DNA of 58,086 nucleotides from an uncultured Flammeovirgaceae bacterium (GCA_937884755.1 CAKZYJ010000335.1:1-58086); one strand, 5' to 3'. Numbered from the stretch's first letter, positions 18,009 through 26,610 are shown. The notes: generated by a model not told the origin, from the letters alone. Made by a program: numbers and translations.

Positions 18009-19349
18009 TTATAGTGCCATCCGAGTCATCTTACTCAAAAATCTAATATTCTGAGGATCAGTGTAATCGTACTGGTATACTCCATCCTCACCAATTACAA
18101 TTAGCCGATTATTTTCGGCAATCACATCGTAGGCAAACATGTCATCGATGGTAGAAATCAGGTTGTCTTCCAGTTGGAAAGGGAAATTAGCGTTAAACAC
18201 TTTCACGCCTGATGCACCTTCACAAACAAAAAGCGTGGAGCCGTCTAATCCTAGACCGTGCGGGTGATCCATTTGGTAGCGGGCTACTTCAAACGGATTG
18301 GATGCTTGTTTGATATCGACCAACTCTAGAACATTTTGATCTCCCTCGCAAGCATCACCCGTACGAAGAGTCACGTAGGCTAAAGTGTCGTTAGCGATTA
18401 CCGGGTCGCAACTAGTGGCGTGCCAGTAGGAAGCTAACATTGTAGGCGATTCTGGTACTACTGTGCTATAGATAAACATACCATTCTGAGCTCCAATAAA
18501 CAGCCGTTCTTTTTGCGAATAGATGGTTTCGATCATAAATGTGACCGACATTTCGTTTACCGAGGTGGGAGTATTAGGAGCGGAGAGGTCAAAAACCTGA
18601 AGATTTTCATCATCGATGGTGTACAAATGTTCTTCGGTAATAGAGAAGCGAGACATGGAGCCACCTCGTCCGACAATGGTAGGCTCTGAACGGTTAAATT
18701 CTTGCACTGGAACGTTAGACTGATTGACAAAATCCTGCCAGGCGTGCCGAGTAATGTCCAGGTGATCGATATACTGATAAACTCCCGGTTGCCATAGCGA
18801 ACCGCTAATCTCTCCCTCAAAGGTTTCGGTAACATCCACTTCGTTCCACTGAGTAACTACTCCCCGCTCGTCATCTGGGTAAAAGCCAAAGCTGTTGAAG
18901 CGCGGAAAGACATTTTCTTCCCGATGGAGAACTTCTATCGACTGGTGATTGCTGATATCAATCGCTAATAAGTCAATGTAGCTATCGGCGTACATAATAT
19001 CACCCTGAACAGCCAAATCATAGTTTCCTGGAATGTTAATAAAACTGATGGGGCGAGGGTTGGCCGGATCGGTATTATCAATGACATGCACCCCGTCACC
19101 AGGTTGGTTTAAAAATAAAAAATCATCATGCGAAAAGATCTTACCAGTACCAGTAACCGGCTGCGGTGGCAAAACGGTTACCGCATTACGTATCACATCG
19201 GTGGTTGTGTAAACTGGGGTCATTCGGTGGAAACGAACCGTAGAAGTTACCTTATCGGTGCAATGAGAGAGCAATACTGCGCAAAGTCCAACTGGTACGA
19301 TTAGCGACAGTAATCGGAGAATAGGCGAACGAGAAGAAAGAGTGTTCAT
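18009..19349 (-). CDS. LVIVD-like beta-propeller lipoprotein, cassette copy 2
   Basis: A 446-aa paralogue of 15765-17114, colinear along its whole length. The lipobox is VLLSHC (near residue 30). Matching blade motifs include GVHVIDNTDPANP, YADSYIDLLAIDIS, LQVFDLSAPNTP, LELVDIKQASNP and VYQYDYTDPQNI. A conserved ATSCDPVIAND block, with two Cys shared by both paralogues (SCDPV and ACEGD/ACWGG), suggests a disulfide. It is first in a probable four-gene unit running 19349 to 14939 on the minus strand. Function unknown. Confidence 0.8.
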   Translation of the reverse strand: MNTLSSRSPILRLLSLIVPVGLCAVLLSHCTDKVTSTVRFHRMTPVYTTTDVIRNAVTVLPPQPVTGTGKIFSHDDFLFLNQPGDGVHVIDNTDPANPRPISFINIPGNYDLAVQGDIMYADSYIDLLAIDISNHQSIEVLHREENVFPRFNSFGFYPDDERGVVTQWNEVDVTETFEGEISGSLWQPGVYQYIDHLDITRHAWQDFVNQSNVPVQEFNRSEPTIVGRGGSMSRFSITEEHLYTIDDENLQVFDLSAPNTPTSVNEMSVTFMIETIYSQKERLFIGAQNGMFIYSTVVPESPTMLASYWHATSCDPVIANDTLAYVTLRTGDACEGDQNVLELVDIKQASNPFEVARYQMDHPHGLGLDGSTLFVCEGASGVKVFNANFPFQLEDNLISTIDDMFAYDVIAENNRLIVIGEDGVYQYDYTDPQNIRFLSKMTRMAL

Positions 19350-19468
19350 TGGTGAATTGATTAAGTAAAAAATTAGGCCTTACCAATTCATACACCCGCT
19401 GTTTTAGTTACTTGGATAACGGACAATTATAAGTCCAGATTTTACGGGTACGAAAAAAAAATTTGATT

Positions 19469-20653
19469 TCAGGAAACTTTAACAGACGATATTTTCCGAA
19501 TGATTCGAGGGGCGATGGCCACTACCAATCCTAATGCAACGACGAGCATCACCCAGGCAATGTTAAGGGAGAATCCATCGGCAATGAAACCGATCATTGG
19601 AGGGCCTATCAGGAAGCCAAAGTAGCCCATCGTAGTCACGGCTGCTATGCCGCGTCCAGGTTCATCAGGGTTAGCGTAACCGGCTGAACTGAAAATGATG
19701 GGAATCACATTGGAAAGTCCAATACCTACTAATCCAAAACCTATAATAGCCCCAACTGGAAGCTGAACAAGAACTACAACTAATAGACCGATGGCTGCAA
19801 TTGAGCTACCCCACTGAATGACGACAGGACGTCCCATCGTCCGGATTATCCGGTCGCCCAGCAAGCGACCACTGGCCATTGTCAATGAAAATGCAGCATA
19901 CCCCAGGGCTGCTAGTGCGGGGGTAGCGGTCGGTAAGCTGCTGATATGAATGGCTGTCCAATCGGCCATAGCTCCCTCCACCATCAGAATAAAAAATCCT
20001 AAGGATGCCAGAAACCAAACAATCTGTTGAGAAGGAAGTACCAGTAAGGGTTTTTTGTCTGACAAAGTTTGAGGTTTGATTTCAGGAGGCAATAGATGGC
20101 GAAGCACTAGCAACACCGTAATTAGTAATAAGGCCAATACTAAAAGCATGTGTTGGGGGGGAGTTAAACCCAAAGCCAGCAATCCACTTGCTACTCCAGC
20201 GCCTACCAACCCACCGAGGCTGAACAAACCATGAAAAGAGGACATAATAGCGGTTCGGTATTTTCGCTCTACCAGTACCCCATGAGCATTCATGGAAACA
20301 TCCATCGAGCCGTTTACCATGCCAAATAGAAATAATACTATCATTGTGGCCCAATAGGTAGGCATAAGTAGTAGTAATGCTAGCAATACGCAAACGCATA
20401 TTGAGGTGAATGCTATCACTCGTTTACTTCCGATTTTTTCAACTAGACCACCAGCAACTGGCATAGCCAAAATGGCACCTATAGCAATAATGAGCAAGGT
20501 CAAGCCTAACTCGCTCTCATCTAGATCAAACCGCTGCTGAAACCAAGGAATGTGGGGCACCCAACTTGCAAAGCTTGCTCCATTTACAAAAAAAACTAGC
20601 GCTACAGCCCGGCGGGCCTTAACTAAGCGCGGGGGTAATTTCTTTTCTGGCAA
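19469..20653 (-). CDS. MFS transporter, YbjJ-like
   Basis: A 394-aa inner-membrane protein with about 12 hydrophobic segments. The first is preceded by a basic stretch (LVKARRAVALVFFVNG). Features match the YbjJ-like branch of the major facilitator superfamily: WVPHIPWFQQRFDLDESELG, NGSMDVSMNAHGVLVER and SSFHGLFSLGGLVGAG. Members of this branch are proposed exporters or sugar-like permeases without firm substrates. The only suitable start is a TTG at 20653; no ATG occurs before the first TM. It is 25 bases downstream of the VOC gene and likely co-transcribed with it. Confidence 0.85.
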   Translation of the reverse strand: MPEKKLPPRLVKARRAVALVFFVNGASFASWVPHIPWFQQRFDLDESELGLTLLIIAIGAILAMPVAGGLVEKIGSKRVIAFTSICVCVLLALLLLMPTYWATMIVLFLFGMVNGSMDVSMNAHGVLVERKYRTAIMSSFHGLFSLGGLVGAGVASGLLALGLTPPQHMLLVLALLLITVLLVLRHLLPPEIKPQTLSDKKPLLVLPSQQIVWFLASLGFFILMVEGAMADWTAIHISSLPTATPALAALGYAAFSLTMASGRLLGDRIIRTMGRPVVIQWGSSIAAIGLLVVVLVQLPVGAIIGFGLVGIGLSNVIPIIFSSAGYANPDEPGRGIAAVTTMGYFGFLIGPPMIGFIADGFSLNIAWVMLVVALGLVVAIAPRIIRKISSVKVS

Positions 20654-20678
20654 AGTTGAAAAAATTAATGATCAACAA

Positions 20679-21059
20679 CTATACTGTCAACTCTACAATG
20701 TTCCCATCCGGATCGTGGAAGGTACTTTCGTAGTAGCCATCGCCGGTACGTCGGGGACCGTCAATGGCAGGGTATCCATCTTTACTGAGCATTGCAGTCA
20801 TCCGATCTACTTCCTGCTCACTACCTACCGAGAAAGCAAAGTGGGCGAGACCGACCCCAAGATTAGTTGTGGAACTAGCAAGTTGAGGGCGGTGCATTAG
20901 TTCCAGACGAGAACCAGTCTCGAAGGTCAAAAAGTAGGAAGTGAACTGCTTTTTAGGGTTATGGTACTTTTCGCTGCTTTCCGCTTTAAAATACTTGCAG
21001 TAGAATTCTTTGAGTGCTTCCAATTGGTTAGTCCAGATAGCCAGATGTTCAATTTTCAT
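20679..21059 (-). CDS. VOC-family (glyoxalase/bleomycin-resistance fold) protein
   Basis: A 126-aa single vicinal-oxygen-chelate domain protein. It starts MKIEHLAIWTNQLEALKEFY and ends DPDGNIVELTV, the usual VOC end with a metal-binding Glu; the His in IEHLAIW is the first metal ligand and HFAF holds another. I chose the ATG at 21059. A TTG at 21077 extends the frame, but it lies inside a perfect TAnnTTTG promoter element, so it cannot be on the transcript. The substrate could be a small metabolite such as an alpha-keto acid, a glutathione-like thiol adduct or an antibiotic; pairing with an MFS exporter fits a detoxification pair. Confidence 0.85.
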   Translation of the reverse strand: MKIEHLAIWTNQLEALKEFYCKYFKAESSEKYHNPKKQFTSYFLTFETGSRLELMHRPQLASSTTNLGVGLAHFAFSVGSEQEVDRMTAMLSKDGYPAIDGPRRTGDGYYESTFHDPDGNIVELTV

Positions 21060-21074
21060 TGAGGTGATTTTGCT

Positions 21075-21082
21075 CAAATGTA
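21075..21082 (-). promoter_or_regulatory. Candidate -7 promoter element (TACATTTG)
   Basis: On the minus strand this is an exact TAnnTTTG match 15 bases before the VOC start codon, giving a very short leader. No clear TTTG at -33. Confidence 0.5.
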
Positions 21083-21343
21083 CTCTATCTTACGGGAAGA
21101 TCACAGCTTAGGCTTTTTAGAAGTAGTTTGGTTTAGACCTTTGACGTTCGACTCCCCAATATGCTCATCTTTTCCTCTATTTGAGGCAGATTATTATATA
21201 ATGAGCTATAGAGAAATGGTTTTTAAAAGTGCTACTCTTGTGGTGATTGAAACACATTTATGGCTCTTTCAACCATGGTCAATAGTTATGCTATAATTCC
21301 ATTCTACTGCAAGAAAATAGCTTCAAGCCAGAGATGGGGTAGC

Positions 21344-21405
21344 GCTTTACTGCATGAATTCTATTTCTTTTAACAATGAGTGAGTTCGCTTCATGGTAGT
21401 AAAGC
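21344..21405. repeat. Long imperfect inverted repeat
   Basis: GCTTTACT-gc-ATGAA (21344-21358) and TTCAT-ggt-AGTAAAGC (21390-21405) pair over 13 positions with a small internal bulge and a loop of about 31 bases. It lies 43 bases upstream of the GT51-like gene, within a 388-bp non-coding region (21060-21447). It may be a structured RNA leader or a vestige of a small mobile element. Confidence 0.4.
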
Positions 21406-21447
21406 ACGGAAATTGATGGTTGAAGTGTAAACTTAACTACGTTTTTG

Positions 21448-22110
21448 ATGAAAAAAGTAAAAATTGCTCTCATTGCAGCAGGACTATTTTTAACAGCAAT
21501 CTTTGTTTATTATTTTGTAATAATCATGAATGCACGAGTAAAAACCCCAGATATAGTCAGTGAAGCTTTAAGTCCAGAAAAAATTCATCTTGAATTGGAT
21601 GATCTGACTAATAAGCAAATAGACGCGCTACTCAAAATTCAAGACCCCAATTTTTATTACCATAATGGATTTGACCCCACTACACCAGGTGCTGGAATCA
21701 CGTCACTAAGTCAGGGGCTAGTGAAAAAATTTTACTTTGATAAGTTTAAACCGGGCACCAAAAAAATTGAGCAAACTCTGATAGCTATGTATGCCTTTGA
21801 TGCTATGACGCCAAAGGATACGATTCTTACATTATTTATCAATTATGCCTACATGGGCCAACGCGATAGCAAGCCCATATACGGCTTTGAAGATGCATCC
21901 GACTTTTATTTCAAAAAGAAATTTAAAGACCTCGATGAAGATCAGTATTTAGCACTAATAGCTATGATTCGTGCTCCTTTTGCTTTCCACTACTTGAAGA
22001 AAAGAGGAGAAAATGATTTAAGAGTCAGTAGGATTAAGAGATATCTGGCCGGTGAATATATTCCACAGGACAATAGTGATTGGCTGTACGACAGAGAACA
22101 ATCCGAATAA
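21448..22110 (+). CDS. Degenerate GT51 (peptidoglycan glycosyltransferase)-like membrane protein
   Basis: A 220-aa protein with one N-terminal membrane anchor (residues 5-27) and a periplasmic domain resembling monofunctional peptidoglycan glycosyltransferases. Motif 1 is QDPNFYYHNGFD (65-76) where active enzymes have E-D-x-x-F-Y-x-H: the catalytic Glu is replaced by Gln65, the rest is kept. Motif 2 is GAGITSLSQGLVK (81-93) in place of GGSTITQQLAK. The second catalytic region KKIEQ (105-109) keeps Glu108, and PKDTILTLFINYAYMG matches the usual IL-x-x-Y-L-N region. It may be a catalytically weakened or regulatory transglycosylase. The ATG at 21448 is preferred over TTG at 21445. Confidence 0.7.
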   Translation: MKKVKIALIAAGLFLTAIFVYYFVIIMNARVKTPDIVSEALSPEKIHLELDDLTNKQIDALLKIQDPNFYYHNGFDPTTPGAGITSLSQGLVKKFYFDKFKPGTKKIEQTLIAMYAFDAMTPKDTILTLFINYAYMGQRDSKPIYGFEDASDFYFKKKFKDLDEDQYLALIAMIRAPFAFHYLKKRGENDLRVSRIKRYLAGEYIPQDNSDWLYDREQSE

Positions 22111-22186
22111 TTTTCAAGCATAATACCACTAGAAAATCAAAAATTTAACTCAACAGTTTCTGAGTTTTGGAGTCAATGTAGCCAAG

Positions 22187-23146
22187 CTAATTTTTAGTAG
22201 AAAAATCGCTATTCAGCAAATTACTTTCTTTAATTACTGGTGGGGGAGGAGTTACGGTAAAGTGAAATACATCGGGGCGGGCGTAATGGCCGGTGACATC
22301 AAAATCTAATTTATGGCGGACAGTTTCCGCTAGGTTAATCTGGGCTACTAGTAATCCTTGCTGATCGTGAAGAGGGCCTTCAATAAGTTTTCCGTCAGGA
22401 CCTATGATTAGGCTTCCTCCTCTACAGAAGTCATCCGGCTCAGTTTCAACATACGCTCGGTAGGCTTCCGGGTAGTCTTGCTTACGAAAAAACTGATTAC
22501 AACCCAATACAAAACACCGGCCTTCTAGAGCAATGTGTTGCATAGTGGTGGTCCAACTCTTACGAGCATCGGCGGTAGGTGCCAGGTAGATTTGCACTCC
22601 GGCTTCGTACATAGTCATTCTGGCCAATGGCATGTAGTTTTCCCAACAGATTAGGCCGCCAATTCGTCCAATTTCAGTTTCTATGCTTATTAGCGTATCA
22701 GCATTTCCTTCTCCCCAAACCAGGCGTTCCACTCCGGTGGGTTTAAGTTTACGATGTTTGCCCAACAGGCCAACTTTGGGTGAATAGTATAGTAAACTAC
22801 AGTAGAGGGTACCATTGATTGAGTCCCGCTCAGTAACGCCAATCGTCAGATAAACATTATATTCTTTTGCCATAGCGGCTAATCGGTCGCAGGCTTCACC
22901 AGGTACTGAAATGCTATTATCCCAGTACTTTTGGTAAAGTTCCCGGCCTTCGTCGCTGCGCCGGCCGATAGTGGACCCAAAGGTAAATCCCCGTGGGTAG
23001 CCAGGAATAAAGGATTCAGGAAAAAGCACTAATTGGCACCCGGCAGATTGAGCTTGCTGAAGCCAGTCTTCAACCCGATCAAGGGTGGCTGAAAGATCAA
23101 AAAATACCGGAGTAGCCTGAACGACTCCAACCGTTAGTGCGTCCAT
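22187..23146 (-). CDS. Nitrilase (carbon-nitrogen hydrolase family)
   Basis: A 319-aa cytoplasmic enzyme. The catalytic triad is intact: Glu44 in LFPESFIPGYP, Lys133 in GKHRKLKPT and Cys167 in GGLICWENYMPLAR. The CWENYMPLAR form is typical of true nitrilases (nitrile to acid plus ammonia) rather than amidases or ureidopropionases in the same superfamily. A CRGGS element and a typical C-terminal DVTGHYARPDVF stretch are present. Length is normal. It starts 3 bases after the helicase stop on the same strand, so the two genes are probably co-transcribed. Confidence 0.9.
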   Translation of the reverse strand: MDALTVGVVQATPVFFDLSATLDRVEDWLQQAQSAGCQLVLFPESFIPGYPRGFTFGSTIGRRSDEGRELYQKYWDNSISVPGEACDRLAAMAKEYNVYLTIGVTERDSINGTLYCSLLYYSPKVGLLGKHRKLKPTGVERLVWGEGNADTLISIETEIGRIGGLICWENYMPLARMTMYEAGVQIYLAPTADARKSWTTTMQHIALEGRCFVLGCNQFFRKQDYPEAYRAYVETEPDDFCRGGSLIIGPDGKLIEGPLHDQQGLLVAQINLAETVRHKLDFDVTGHYARPDVFHFTVTPPPPVIKESNLLNSDFSTKN

Positions 23147-23149
23147 ACT

Positions 23150-25084
23150 TTAGGATTGATAAATAAATTCAAAGACACTTCGGTAGGCCCCAATTTCCTG
23201 AACATAGTCTAACAGCTTACTGTAGAATAGATGATTACCCAACGTGGCACTATCCCCCAACATCACCAGCTTCTTCTTAGCCCGAGTCATGGCTACATTG
23301 GTGCGGCGAATATCACTTAAAAAACCAATCTCTCCCTTTGAGTTGGAACGTACCAGGCTAATATAGATCACTTCGCGCTCTCGGCCCTGAAAAGCATCCA
23401 CCGTATCAATGGTTACCAACGATTGAACTTCGGCAATATAGGGAAATTCAAGATAGTTTTCGGTCAGTAGCTTTACCTGAGCTTTGTAGGGAGTGATGAT
23501 ACCAATGTTTAATTTATTGTCCAGGAAGTAACTCGGGGTTAGCGACTCAACCAACTCATTCAAATGCCTTAGTAACAACATCCCCTCATCTTCATTAAAG
23601 GTACTCAGCGTTTCCGGGTCGGTTTTTTCGGTGAAACCGCTTCCGGCAGTATCAATAAAGGTGAGAGGAGATTGACCTTCCGCCAAAGTAGCAATGCGTA
23701 CACTATCGTCAGCTTTCAACTGGTTATCGTAAAAATACTGACTGGAAAACTGCATGATGTGCTGGTGCATACGATACTGCGTTTGTAACAGCGAGTCTAC
23801 TGGGCTACCCAATTGTTGCTGCCGCTCAATACACTTCTCAAAGAGGGTAATGCTAAGCCCTTGCTTGGCAGCCTCGTACGATTTGATAGTGGGCGGCAGC
23901 TGATAATGATCACCCGCGAATACAACCCGTTCAGCTTTTAAAATAGGTATCCAACTGGCGGCTTCTAAAGCCTGAGCTGCTTCGTCGATAAATACGGTTT
24001 CGCAGCGAAATCCCTTTAGCAAACTACCCGAAGCACCCACTAAAGTACAGGCAATGACCTGAGCTTTAGATAGAATATCAGTCACAATGTAAAACTCTAG
24101 CTGTTCAGCTTCATGTTTTAGCTGATTTGCTTCCTGAATTAATCGTTTACGCTGCTGTCGTTCCGAGGCACCATAGTTTCGTTTGTATTTGAATGCGATA
24201 GATCGCATTTCTTCCGAACGGCGGCGAAGGCTTTTCAGGTCCTTGTAATACCCGTGATTGGCAATTTGAGCATCGATAGTGCGGTTGAGATTACTTTCTG
24301 TCACTCGGGCAGGATGTCCTAATCGGACTACCTGTAATTCCTGCTCACTGAGTTTTTCGGTAAGTAGGTCAACTGCGGCATTACTAGGGGCACAAACTAG
24401 CACTCGCTGTTCTAACTGTACAGTTTGCACAATCGCTTGTACTAGCGTAGTAGTTTTTCCGGTGCCAGGAGGGCCATGTATTACAGCTACGTCTTGGGCC
24501 TGACGTATTTTCTGTAACGCCTGGTTCTGACTAGCGTTTAGTTCTTCTACGTTGCCTCCTAGCGAATCTTTGACAAAAGTAGCTGGTTGCTGACCCAAAA
24601 GAATAGAGCGTAGCTCGACCTGCCGAGTGTCTTTAGTATCGACAACTTTTTTTAAGGCTTTTTCCATTTCCCGGTAGGCCAGCTCATCAAACAGTAAGTC
24701 GACCCCCAGGTTACCTTCCCTGACCCAATCGGGTAGTTCCGGAGCGTTCAGGGTGATAGTCATGCTGCTTTTTCGAACATCGTTCACTACCCCGGAAACG
24801 GATTGTTTATTGTTAAAGGTGTTAGAAAAAAAGCTTACAATTTTCCCCGACTGAAATACGTGAGAACGCGTAGACTCATCGGTGCGACGAATTCGGATAA
24901 TTAGCTTCTCACCTACACTGAAGCGCTGGCTTTCCAACACTACTGGATACCAACAAACTCCGTCTTTCTTACGATCTTCCAGACTCGCTAGTAGCACCTT
25001 CTGGCGGTAGTACTCTAAATCAGCCTCTTTCTCTAACCGAAGCAACTGAATCTGCTTTTGCAACTCAGCAATCAAATCATTCAT
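23150..25084 (-). CDS. UPF1/SMUBP2-like superfamily 1B helicase
   Basis: A 644-aa DNA/RNA helicase. After a coiled-coil start (1-35) and an N-terminal beta-barrel region, the motor motifs appear in order: Walker A GPPGTGKT at 204-211, DEAAQALE (motif II), GDHYQLPPT (motif III), QYRMH (motif IV), VDAFQGRERE (motif V) and NVAMTRAKKK (motif VI). The insertion after motif Ia is long and helical. The order and motif spellings match the IGHMBP2/SMUBP2 group found across Bacteroidota. Its cellular role in bacteria is poorly known. It is divergent from the gene at 25167. Confidence 0.92.
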   Translation of the reverse strand: MNDLIAELQKQIQLLRLEKEADLEYYRQKVLLASLEDRKKDGVCWYPVVLESQRFSVGEKLIIRIRRTDESTRSHVFQSGKIVSFFSNTFNNKQSVSGVVNDVRKSSMTITLNAPELPDWVREGNLGVDLLFDELAYREMEKALKKVVDTKDTRQVELRSILLGQQPATFVKDSLGGNVEELNASQNQALQKIRQAQDVAVIHGPPGTGKTTTLVQAIVQTVQLEQRVLVCAPSNAAVDLLTEKLSEQELQVVRLGHPARVTESNLNRTIDAQIANHGYYKDLKSLRRRSEEMRSIAFKYKRNYGASERQQRKRLIQEANQLKHEAEQLEFYIVTDILSKAQVIACTLVGASGSLLKGFRCETVFIDEAAQALEAASWIPILKAERVVFAGDHYQLPPTIKSYEAAKQGLSITLFEKCIERQQQLGSPVDSLLQTQYRMHQHIMQFSSQYFYDNQLKADDSVRIATLAEGQSPLTFIDTAGSGFTEKTDPETLSTFNEDEGMLLLRHLNELVESLTPSYFLDNKLNIGIITPYKAQVKLLTENYLEFPYIAEVQSLVTIDTVDAFQGREREVIYISLVRSNSKGEIGFLSDIRRTNVAMTRAKKKLVMLGDSATLGNHLFYSKLLDYVQEIGAYRSVFEFIYQS

Positions 25085-25091
25085 AGATAGC

Positions 25092-25132
25092 TAATAACCT
25101 CAGACGGGATTTTGTTAGTTCCTGAGGTATTA
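25092..25132. repeat. Inverted repeat in a divergent promoter region
   Basis: TAATAACCTCAG (25092-25103) and CTGAGGTATTA (25122-25132) are complementary apart from one extra A, separated by 18 bases. They fill most of the 82-bp gap between the helicase gene and the divergent gene at 25167, a good position for an operator serving both. A TTTG at 25136-25139 and TATTTTTA at 25158-25165 form a possible rightward promoter that would make the 25167 gene nearly leaderless. Confidence 0.45.
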
Positions 25133-25166
25133 TTGTTTGGGTCAGAGATGAAATCACTATTTTTAC

Positions 25167-26114
25167 ATGATGCATCCGGTACTGAAAAAAATAGATAAAA
25201 AGCTGGCTCAGATCCCCTCAATCTCAGCAATTACTGACTATTTAACTGGCTCGGAACTTAATTCATTTCTACTGGAAATTTTTCAAGCGCGAACAAAGAA
25301 AATTACCCATACAGAACTACTCAGGCAGTTTGATGAGAATCGCTTTGTTCAACCGGCTACCGTTGATACCATACAAATAAAAAAGCTGGAGCTAAAGGGC
25401 TTAGAACTAGCAGAAGAGGCCGGATTTAGCGTAGTGACCCTATCACCGCTGGTGCCCTTGGGTAGTTGTTCGGTGGTAGGTAAAGTAGACCAGAATAACG
25501 TAGTTTCAGCAACCAGAGGCACCGAGATAGTTTCGGATGCCACGAATGTGCTAGCACTGAAAATAGCAGCAGAGACAAAAAAGAGAGGTAAGGGTTTAAA
25601 TCTGCTTCAATACGCTACGGTTCATCGCCACGTAAGAGGACAGGCCTTTGATAATCCTGCTTTTAGTGCTCACTTTAGTGTTTTCTGTCTGGCTACTGGT
25701 GGGCTAGATACAGGAGACTTTGCGTTTGAATCGGAGCAGTTAGTAGATCACCTCGAGTGGCATTATCAACTTTTGTCAGAATACTTTTCTGATGAACAGT
25801 TGTTAATAAAAATTTTCTTAAAAAACAGGGATTCAAGATTTAAATCACGTTTGGCAGAAAAGTTCGGTGAAGAGATCAATAACGGCAAAGTAGAATGTAT
25901 AGAGGAAGAAAATCCTAATGATTACTATCAGCAAGTACAATTTAAGATTTATCTTAGAAAGCAGGATCAACTGATAGACATGGCTGATGGTGGATTGGTA
26001 GACTGGACCCAAAAGCTGTTGTCAAATCGAAAGCAAAGATTGTTCATTAGCGGAACCGGCCTGGAGCTTGTAGCTAAGCTATCTGAAAAATTAAAAAATT
26101 CTGTTGATAGATAG
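25167..26114 (+). CDS. Class II aminoacyl-tRNA-synthetase-like orphan protein
   Basis: A 315-aa cytoplasmic protein I cannot assign to a named family. Several parts resemble the catalytic core of HisRS/HisZ-type class II synthetases: LSPLVPLGSCSVVG followed by a SATRGTEIVSDATNVLALKIA segment in the position of motif 2, then HFSVFCLATGG. The end (DMADGGLVDWTQ, then SGTGLELVAKL) recalls the GGRYD and G-x-GLER endings of motif 3, but the key Arg is replaced by Leu. No anticodon-binding domain follows. If the resemblance is real, it is a non-canonical paralogue without normal ATP-binding residues. Downstream is a GreA/B-like gene 40 bases away. Confidence 0.6.
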   Translation: MMHPVLKKIDKKLAQIPSISAITDYLTGSELNSFLLEIFQARTKKITHTELLRQFDENRFVQPATVDTIQIKKLELKGLELAEEAGFSVVTLSPLVPLGSCSVVGKVDQNNVVSATRGTEIVSDATNVLALKIAAETKKRGKGLNLLQYATVHRHVRGQAFDNPAFSAHFSVFCLATGGLDTGDFAFESEQLVDHLEWHYQLLSEYFSDEQLLIKIFLKNRDSRFKSRLAEKFGEEINNGKVECIEEENPNDYYQQVQFKIYLRKQDQLIDMADGGLVDWTQKLLSNRKQRLFISGTGLELVAKLSEKLKNSVDR

Positions 26115-26154
26115 TGAAGCTTTTGGTTTGAGTAAAATAAAGAAGTCAGGCAAT

Positions 26155-26610
26155 ATGGATTTAGCGTTTAAAAAAGAGGTGTTTGCTGCTTGCCGGCAAT
26201 GGTTAACTGAGCGAGTAGATAGTTTGGAAGAAGAGATCGAGCAGACTCGACTAGCCGCTTCAGAAGAAACCAAGAGCTCGATGGGAGATAAATACGAAAC
26301 AGGCCGAGCCATGCTTCACCTAACTCGTGAGCGCTTGGAAAGCCAACTGGCTGAAGCTCAGAGGTTATACAATGCTATCTCGAAGTTGGAACCAACTACT
26401 TCACATGGCAAAGCGCAATTGGGAAGTTTGGTAGCTACTGATCGAGGTTTGTTTTACTTATCGGTAGGCATTGGAAAGATCAATGTAGATAATCAAGCTA
26501 TTTTTTGTATTTCTACCTCGGCCCCCTTAGGTCGGGTTTTAATGGGTAGGAATACTAACGAAAGCTTTACTTTTCAGGAGAAGCCTTTACTGATTAAAGC
26601 CGTAGTATAG
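26155..26610 (+). CDS. GreA/GreB-like transcription elongation factor family protein
   Basis: A 151-aa protein with a coiled-coil-like N-terminal half (about residues 15-75, heptads of Leu/Glu/Arg) and a C-terminal beta domain ending in ISTSAPLGRVLMGR followed by a FTFQEKPLLIKAV close. The overall plan matches the short GreA/GreB-like proteins of Bacteroidota, sometimes mislabelled as 3-oxoacyl-ACP synthase. The SAPLGRVLMGR box corresponds to the SPLGKALLG of Gre factors. I chose the ATG at 26155; the TTG at 26104 overlaps the previous gene by 11 bases. Direct RNA-polymerase binding is inference. Confidence 0.75.
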   Translation: MDLAFKKEVFAACRQWLTERVDSLEEEIEQTRLAASEETKSSMGDKYETGRAMLHLTRERLESQLAEAQRLYNAISKLEPTTSHGKAQLGSLVATDRGLFYLSVGIGKINVDNQAIFCISTSAPLGRVLMGRNTNESFTFQEKPLLIKAVV

